From assembly GCF_030247195.1 (NCBI RefSeq), contig NC_080672.1:345772413-345836412 (forward strand): a stretch of 64,000 nucleotides of DNA, read 5' to 3'. Position numbers and translations under genes: made by a program. Origin of the DNA: Topomyia yanbarensis. Its lineage: Eukaryota; Arthropoda; Insecta; Diptera; Culicidae. Position 1 is the first letter of the stretch, and each line of letters opens with the position of its first letter. A model generated the notes under the pieces. It did no database searches, had not been told where the DNA came from, and saw nothing but the letters and a program-made list of their open reading frames with translations. This document shows, piece by piece, positions 36,372-64,000 of this stretch.

Positions 36372-37064
36372 GGTCGGTGTTAAGTCAGACCGGACCAGAG
36401 CTGCAAATTTTCACCAGGTTGTTTTGAACTTGAACGAAGAACAAATCTCAAATCATGCCCTACTATGTTCAATGCGCCTTTTTTCGTTTGCATCATTCAT
36501 TCAAACAGCCGGGTTGCTCAATCATTTTCCATTCATTTTCGATTTCATTGACCCTGTGAATATCTCTGTTCTGGGATATTGACTAGATTTTTCAAGCAAA
36601 ACTACTCTAGACATTCTTCTTACTGTTCATGTAAGCTTGAAAATACAAAATATGTCAACATTTAACCTAAACTGGTCTCTACAAAGCAGATGACAACTTT
36701 GGTTGGTGAATGAAAATGCATCAATTTGAAATGACGATGTACGGTTTGGTTATGAAAATCCCGCCAACTTGAAAGTGAATGATTAAGATTGAGCTGAAAG
36801 TTGGCATTTGAAAATAAAAATTTGCACCACTGGACCGGACTAAGTGAAAAATTATTGATTTCGAGAAAAACGGGTTTAAAGCTTGAATCGTAGCATCCTC
36901 TACGTTATAATTGAAAATTATTTTTTGCAATAATTTTTGTTTATGATTACATATTTCAAATCTGGCAAAAGTCGAATGTAGCTGAAGAAATTCTTTATCC
37001 GGTGTTATCGTTATCTCATTTTTTGATGTTTTGCGACTTAGTCCGGTCTGACTTAACACCGACC
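36372..37064. mobile_element. GGTCGGTGTTAAGTC-type TIR element, 4 bp duplication, 693 bp
   Basis: The ends GGTCGGTGTTAAGTCAGACC and GGTCTGACTTAACACCGACC are perfect inverted repeats for at least 20 bp, flanked by AATT (36368-36371, 37065-37068). An internal copy of the terminal motif (CTTAGTCCGGTCC in reverse, near 36832-36844) marks where the short 218 bp relative at 51171-51388 would end. No transposase. Confidence 0.88.
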
Positions 37065-37594
37065 AATTGTGCTCGATAGGTAGGCTTTTTTTGACTTCAC
37101 TCTTTGCGCAACTGTTCTTTATAAACTGTGCCAACCTCATCTTTTCACGGTACAATATTTTGGAGATCAATACTAATTTGTAGAAAAACCAATGCTACAG
37201 CATAAGAACACACAAATGAGTATCAATATCTATTATTAGAATGAAAGGACTGTAGAAATGTTAAAATATAGCTACTATGGTATATAATGCATTAATTATT
37301 TTTCCTGCACTTATTTTATCACATCCCGAGCAACACCGTTTGTTGACTAGTAGTTTCTACAAGACAATTAGTTGAAAAAAGCGTACATCAACCGTTATTC
37401 AACTCATCTTGCAACCAAAAACGCGCACTAGTAAAAGTTTATGGTTATGCAGCAAACTGCGGCCATTACATGTTGCATGTGTTGCTTGGGATAATTCGGA
37501 ACAGCGAAATTATCGCGCTTCCATACTGCATTGTCAGTAAACTTTCGCAATTTTCTAAACAACGAAAAGCTAAGCCTACTATGGAAAAAGAATA

Positions 37595-38685
37595 TAGGGT
37601 GATGAGCCTATTTTGGCATCATTAGGGAGAGGGTGGCACTATTTTTTGAAGAACTTTAAAAGAAGCTATACTGCCCATGCTCGCAAATCAGTCCCATAAA
37701 GATAGGAAATCCCATAGAAAACGGGACAAATATGCGATCATGGACAGTATATTACCTATAAACATTCTCAGAATAAAATATCAGTGTACTGTTTCTTAAA
37801 CATCTATATAATGCTTATTTGGCAAAATTGTCTCAATTTTCTGCAAAAATGAAAATGTTCTATTCTGAGCATCTATTTCCACCTCAACGATCCAATTGTC
37901 GCCTCCTGGATGTGCCAATTTCCACCTCATCGAAAAACAATCTAGTTGAAACGCAATGCCTCATATTCCATTTGCGTCGATTCTGACTAGGTATCCAGAT
38001 CATCGACGCCAACGCGAGATTTGTAAAACGAATCATTCTGCCGACCAAAACAAACGTAAACACTAGGTCTATCCTAGTGTTTAACGAGTTCTTTTAAAGT
38101 GAAATAATCGTAAAAAGGCTCTCCAGCTAAAATAAAGGTATGTATCAGTGGCGGATCCAGGGAGAGGGTCCTGGGGATCCGGACCCCCACCGAATATTTT
38201 CAACATGTTGAAAATTTTTGAATTAGTTTCAGTTTTATATTAGTTCCAAACTTAAAATCATTTCAAACCAAATTTGACCACCAAAATTGATCTAAATTAA
38301 ATGAGGTTTTGACGCATAACATGTAGTACAATGTTTATTCCAAAATCAAAATTTCGGACCCCTGCCGATTTTTTCTCTGGTTCCGCTCCTGGTATATATC
38401 AGTGCAATGTTTAATATATTTGTGCCGGTATAACGAGATATAAAGCGGTAAATGCTGGCTCGTAAGTGTTTATTTTGGTAAACGCCGTTGCGTTCTATTT
38501 CAGTTCACTACGTGAGTTACGATAATTAGTAGATATTTCAATTAGGTAATTTTGTTTTAATTAAAAGCATTGTTCTAAATATATATGTGCACAACAAATA
38601 AAGATTATAACTTGAGCATATTTTTGCACACCTGTACCTGTAGGTTCACAATAGGCTCTACTGCCATAATAGGCACATCACCCTA
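37595..38685. mobile_element. TAGGGTGATGAGCC-type TIR element, 1,091 bp, hosting a MITE
   Basis: The left end TAGGGTGATGAGCCTATTTT pairs with the right end whose complement is TAGGGTGATGTGCCTATTAT. The 489 bp hAT-like relative lacks it at the corresponding position (about 24530), giving an empty-site check. Without its nested hAT MITE and duplication it would be about 837 bp, close to the 864 bp relative. Confidence 0.8.
38146..38391. mobile_element. hAT-type MITE, 246 bp (copy 2)
   Basis: Termini CAGTGGCGGATCCAG and CTGGTTCCGCTCCTG. Flanks are GTATGTAT (38138-38145) and GTATATAT (38392-38399), an 8 bp duplication with one mismatch. Same length as the copy at 2747-2992. Confidence 0.9.
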
Positions 38686-38738
38686 TTATAAACTGCTTTT
38701 CGTTGAAATGAGTGCATATTCCAACCTCTGCAAATATG

Positions 38739-39029
38739 TAATAAAAATGCTTGATTTATTGGATTTTCCTAAAACTTTTTTTTTAATTTCGTTTACTCGA
38801 CACTATAAAATAACAATAAAATAACAATAAATAAATCGAATTTAATTATGCTTCTTCCATCGAATCCATCGGCCGAAGTGCTTGCTTTGCACCCCAGTGG
38901 CAGTCTACGACAGAAACAATGTGTGATGTTGCTTTGATTGCAAAGCCGAACCAAGTCATCCCTGATAACAGTAATTAGGTGACGTATAGACCGGGATCGG
39001 CTGTGATATAAGTTATGGACAGATTCCCC
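38739..39029. other. unassigned; 5' flank of the R1-like LINE remnant
   Basis: Short AT-rich stretch with ATAACAATAA repeats, then higher GC towards the LINE remnant. Confidence 0.4.
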
Positions 39030-41140
39030 ATTCAAAAAGTGGTAGAACGTTCACACGAGGGCTTCGTGGTTGCCAAAATCAACGGAGTCGTCGTGTGCAG
39101 CTATTGCGCTCGTCCAAGCTGGACAGTGAAGCAGTTCAGCCCAAGCCTGGAGTAGTTAACCGAGTAGTTGAGCAACCGAAAGCCGATAGTCATTGTTTGT
39201 GATTTCGACGCCTGGGCTGTGGAGTGGGGCAATAGAGCAACCAACACATTCTGCAGGAAGCTTTAGCGGAGTTAGACGTACAATTTTGCAATGAAGGTTT
39301 CGTTAGCACATTTCGAAGGGGTAGTGTATTATCGACGTCACATTTTGTAGTCCTTCATTAACGGCGAATATGGATTGGAGAGTATGGTGATTCGCTACCA
39401 TATCGATCAACGGCGGAACCCTGTTTGCAGCACGGAGAAAGGTGACCGGTAAGCGAAAGTGTAAGACGAAAGCCTTCCACAAAGACTTCGGCCGAACGGC
39501 GGAACTGAGAACTTGGTTGCGGCTGATCTAACAAGAAGGATTGTGGCGGCTTGTGACGCCACAATGCCGCGAAAACTGGAACAACACAATAGACGGCGTA
39601 GATCGAGACACTTAGTCATAGCGTAGCGTAGCGCTGCTTGTCTCAGAGCCAAAAGGCGGGCTCAGAGAACAATATCGGAGCCAGTTAGTGAAGAGCGCAA
39701 GGCAGCATTTTGGGAAGCTAGACCCGCTTTAAAATGGGATATCAGTCTTAACAAGTCAGACTGCCACAAGGAGCTGTGCCGAGAAATAGACGCCAATTCC
39801 TGGGACGACGCGTACCGAGTCGTGATGGCGAAAATGAAACGCTCAACGAATGCCAGCCGAAATGGGCCCGGGTAAGCTGAAGATAAGGTCTTTTCCCACG
39901 AATTCAACTGTCTGGTCACCGACACCGTACGGCGAAGTAGAAGGAGCAAACACGGACGATCGGCAAGTGACTAACGATGAGCTTGCAGAAGCGTCGAAGC
40001 GCCTGAATCAAAGAAAGCCCCCGCTCCAGATGGAATACCAAACATGGTGCTGAAAGCTACGATCCTGGAATATTCGGACATATTCAGGATAGTCCTACAT
40101 AAGTACTGGGAAGCCATCGCTACTTCCAGAGCCGAGTACTGCTGTACGAAATGAGCGAAGGGCAGAAGTCATTGCGAGTCACAGCCGGCGTTCCTCAGGA
40201 CTCCCTTCTCGGACTAACTCTTTGGAACGGGATGTACGATGGGGTCTTAACACTGCTGATGCCTTGGAAAGTGAAAATCGTGGGTTTCGCGACGTGTCAC
40301 TAACGGGGATGGGTGAGAAATTGAAGAAATGGAGGTGTTAGTGACGGAGACAATAGACGCGATCGAGAACTGGATGAACAGGGTCAAGCTGCAGATAGCT
40401 CACCACAAGACGGAGATGATGTTAGTCAGCAACTGCCAAGCGAAGGTTCAGCGAATGCTGATCGATGTCGGAGAAAACATGAATGAATCGAAGCGTGCAC
40501 TGAATTACCGTAATCAACGACCGGTTGAGCTTCAACAACCACGTCGACTACACCTGCGGAAAGTTGGCGAAGGCAATGAACGCAAAAGCAAGGATCATGC
40601 CAAACGTTGGCGGCCCTAGAAGCAGCACGAGACGACTGTTATCTAGCGTTTCGTCATCGATGCTGCCTGGGGTGCGACACTGAAAACCAAGTGGAACAGC
40701 AAAAGGCCGAGCAGGACGTTCCGACTAATAGCCATGCGAGTCGCGAGCTACCGAAGGATATCGAGTGCTACAATCGAAGAAACATCAAAAACGTGAAGAA
40801 GATGGTGAAAATGGATTCGATTGCGACGTGGCAGCAGAAATGGGACAATACGACGATGGACCTACCGGCTCATCCCAAACCTGTCGACATTAGTTAATAG
40901 AAACCACGGAGAGAAGAACTTCCACCTGACACAGCACCTATCGTTCGGACCACGGAGGAGGAAGTATCTTAATCGGTTCCGACATGCAACATCATCATTG
41001 TGCCGGGAGTATGAGAACGTCCAGGAAACCCCGGAGCATGTAGTCTTCGCACGTTCGAGATTCGAAGTGACGCGCAAGGAGATGCTTGAAACGGGAGGAT
41101 CGGACATCATGCAGATCATCCTACAGCGGAAATAGCGTGA
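39030..41140 (+). pseudogene. R1-like LINE ORF2 remnant (endonuclease, RT, C-terminal zinc region)
   Basis: A decayed polyprotein is readable across frames. Endonuclease: EGFVVAKINGVVVCSYCARP at about 39057, RNPVCSTEK at about 39413. RT: KKAPAPDGIPNMVLKA (about 40010), VTAGVPQDSLLGLTLWNGMY (about 40170-40230), then FATC where FADD is expected. After that come MEVLVTETIDAIENWM and HHKTEMMLVSN. The C-terminus (40821-41135) has WTYRLIPNLSTLVNR, NFHLTQHLS and ETPEHVVF, the tail of R1-type ORF2s; several of its Cys are lost. RT sequence between the PDGIPN and PQG blocks is deleted. Many stops and shifts; dead. Confidence 0.88.
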
Positions 41141-42728
41141 TGGACAGTGAGCAACGGTTTCGGGAGAGCATTCACCTCTTAGCCGGAGTAGGTTAGATTT
41201 ACCGTCAGGGACTAAATAGTCGAGTAGACGGTGAGAGAACAGTGGGTATGGGTCGTCGGGGTACTAGCGAACCGGACGCCCCGCTCCACTGTAATCGCCG
41301 AACTGACCTCGGCACCTGGCTGATTGCCCAATCCGCAAATTTTGTTGCCGCAACTAGTGCATAACCAGTTCCCATGTCTCAATTTCGGGAGAACTTCTCT
41401 TGCTGGGGAACTCTCCGTCTGAATAGGCTAGGTTCATCATCAGGGAATAAACTGGGTAGTTCGCGATCAAGTCAGGAGCTCAATCAGGAAGTGGTACTAA
41501 AGGTCACAAGGGAGCCGAAAGGTTCAGTCAATTACACAATCTGAAGTTTGCCGCCCAGATTGTCCTTGTAGGGGAAGAGCACTAATTCTCGACCCACAGT
41601 TAGCTTTCCTATTACCACACAGAAATTGCCACGTTGTATAGTAGTGTGTGAAAGGGGAGAGGGGGGGGGGGGGTTCAGTAACCTTACTGTAAGAACTAAC
41701 TACTAAGTAGTTAGATTAGAGTGTGTACTGCACACGTCATTTTTTCTACCGAATCTCAGCATTTTTTGCAACTTTTGCCGAGATTTGAACAGCCGAACAC
41801 TCGGTAAACTAATTTTTCGCTGAGATTTCAGCAGAAAAATACACAGTGTTAATACACTACAGGCCAGGCTTCCAAAGCTTTTTAAACCCACACATCTTAC
41901 CAGTCGCCGAGAAGCAAAAGAGATTCGATTGAAGCACAACGAGCCCCCACTACTCCCCCTCGAAGCAAAACATTGATACAGTTCCGTGGGGACAAAGAGC
42001 AGAAAAAAGTATGGAGTGTTTTAGTGTTTATGCACGAAAGAGAGTTCTAATAGGGTAATCTTGGGTGAAACTTTTTAAATCTTATATCAAAACATTATGA
42101 AATGACAACTCAAGATATTATAAAAATGTAAGATTATCAAGTAAGTTTATAAAGCTTCCTTGTTGAAACTAATAAATTATTTGATAACATTTAGATGAAT
42201 ATTTAATATACATATTTACCACAATAAAATATATCATATAAAATGAAATCCCAATGATTGGATTTATTTCATATTTTAATACTAATGATTTCAAATGAAA
42301 GGTATCTTTATCGAGTTTCGCAATAGCGATCGTGACGGATGGGACCTCTATGGCACCAAGGATTCGCTGCATCCCAAAATATCCCTTTTTAAACCATTTC
42401 ATCTATTAACATCTCCGGAATCAGAATTAGATCTTTGCATAGGAGTATTTAAATGAACAACACTTTTTTCAAAATGCGCGACCTATTCTTTAAATCTCCA
42501 AATCCAAAACACCCCGTATTAACCTAACACACAGAACCATTCCAAATCAATTAGATATCAAAAGGCAAAAGCACGAACTTATTTTTAGATTTTTTTCGAC
42601 CATTGCTACAATAAATAGAACATACCTCCAATATTTGATGTGAGCCATTCTAAGGACAACTCATTTCATCGTGACAAAAAAATGTTTCCTCAATAATCAT
42701 CTAATGACTTTCCTTTTTTCAATTCCAG
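41141..42728. other. LINE 3' tail then unassigned sequence up to the axotactin-like exon
   Basis: About 41141-41640 is GC-richer and probably the 3' untranslated part of the R1-like element. A 13 bp G-run is at 41661-41673. The last stretch ends in a pyrimidine tract and AG at 42727-42728, a splice acceptor, so at least one untranslated exon of the gene lies farther upstream. I cannot place it. Confidence 0.45.
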
Positions 42729-42758
42729 GTCCGTTTTTCAACAATCTGTCCTCGAAGA
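42729..42758 (+). other. axo: 5' untranslated part of the first coding exon
   Basis: Lies between the acceptor TTTTTTCAATTCCAG and the start ATG at 42759. The acceptor implies a spliced leader exon upstream. Confidence 0.6.

Positions 42759-64000
<21,242 letters not shown>

Larger units (their letters stand above)
33210..38730. mobile_element. 5.5 kb hAT-like element with nested insertions
   Basis: A perfect 8 bp duplication CAAATATG flanks it (33202-33209, 38731-38738). The ends TAGAGTTTGAAATTTTCG and AATATTCCAACCTCTG are imperfect inverted repeats and match those of the 489 bp element at 24096-24584. About 33210-33350 and 37140-37590 align with the short relative. The 33350-37140 interior contains no transposase I can recognise. 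Inside it lie the 36372-37064 and 37595-38685 elements, the latter itself split by a hAT MITE. Confidence 0.82.

Noticed and set aside
36721..37170. 149-codon minus strand ORF
   Set aside because: It spans the right part and flank of a MITE whose short relative has no such frame.

Overview
The window is AT-rich, intron-heavy and saturated with transposon debris, and holds one real protein-coding gene. Insect-type non-LTR retrotransposons (Jockey-like, R1/LOA-like, CR1-like), many MITE families, a GT-bearing interspersed repeat of the kind I associate with culicine mosquitoes, and an axotactin-like gene all point to a dipteran, most likely a culicine mosquito such as Aedes or a relative. The species call is inference, because no identifying marker is present.

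The gene occupies 42.7-63.3 kb on the + strand and runs off the right edge. Seven coding exons splice in one frame (157+174+244+220+136+285+725 nt = 647 codons) into a signal peptide, a Kunitz domain, a Ser/Thr/Gln-rich linker, laminin G 1, an EGF-like module, laminin G 2 and the start of laminin G 3. This order matches axotactin, a secreted neurexin-related glial protein. Introns range from 64 nt to about 10.6 kb.

1-42.7 kb is mostly mobile DNA. 0-7.7 kb: TTAA and hAT-type MITEs and tandem repeats. 7.75-31.05 kb: a composite bounded by two inverted arms of about 4 kb. The interior holds a 1.7 kb inverted-repeat element, two opposed LINE remnants, a Jockey-like ORF1 split by a 489 bp hAT-like insertion, and two blocks of non-repetitive DNA (13.9-16.8 and 26.0-27.4 kb). 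33.21-38.73 kb: a 5.5 kb element with 8 bp target duplications, the long relative of the 489 bp one, itself carrying nested insertions. 39.0-41.1 kb: an R1-like LINE pseudogene.

Inside the gene, intron 3 carries about 4.5 kb of a degenerate 7 bp satellite (GATTTCG type) and intron 5 about 1.6 kb of another (CAGAGTC type). Read on opposite strands the two units have the same purine/pyrimidine skeleton (RRYYYYR). Three very long (TA)n tracts lie between 59.7 kb and the window end. I found no tRNA, rRNA, CRISPR array or intact transposase.
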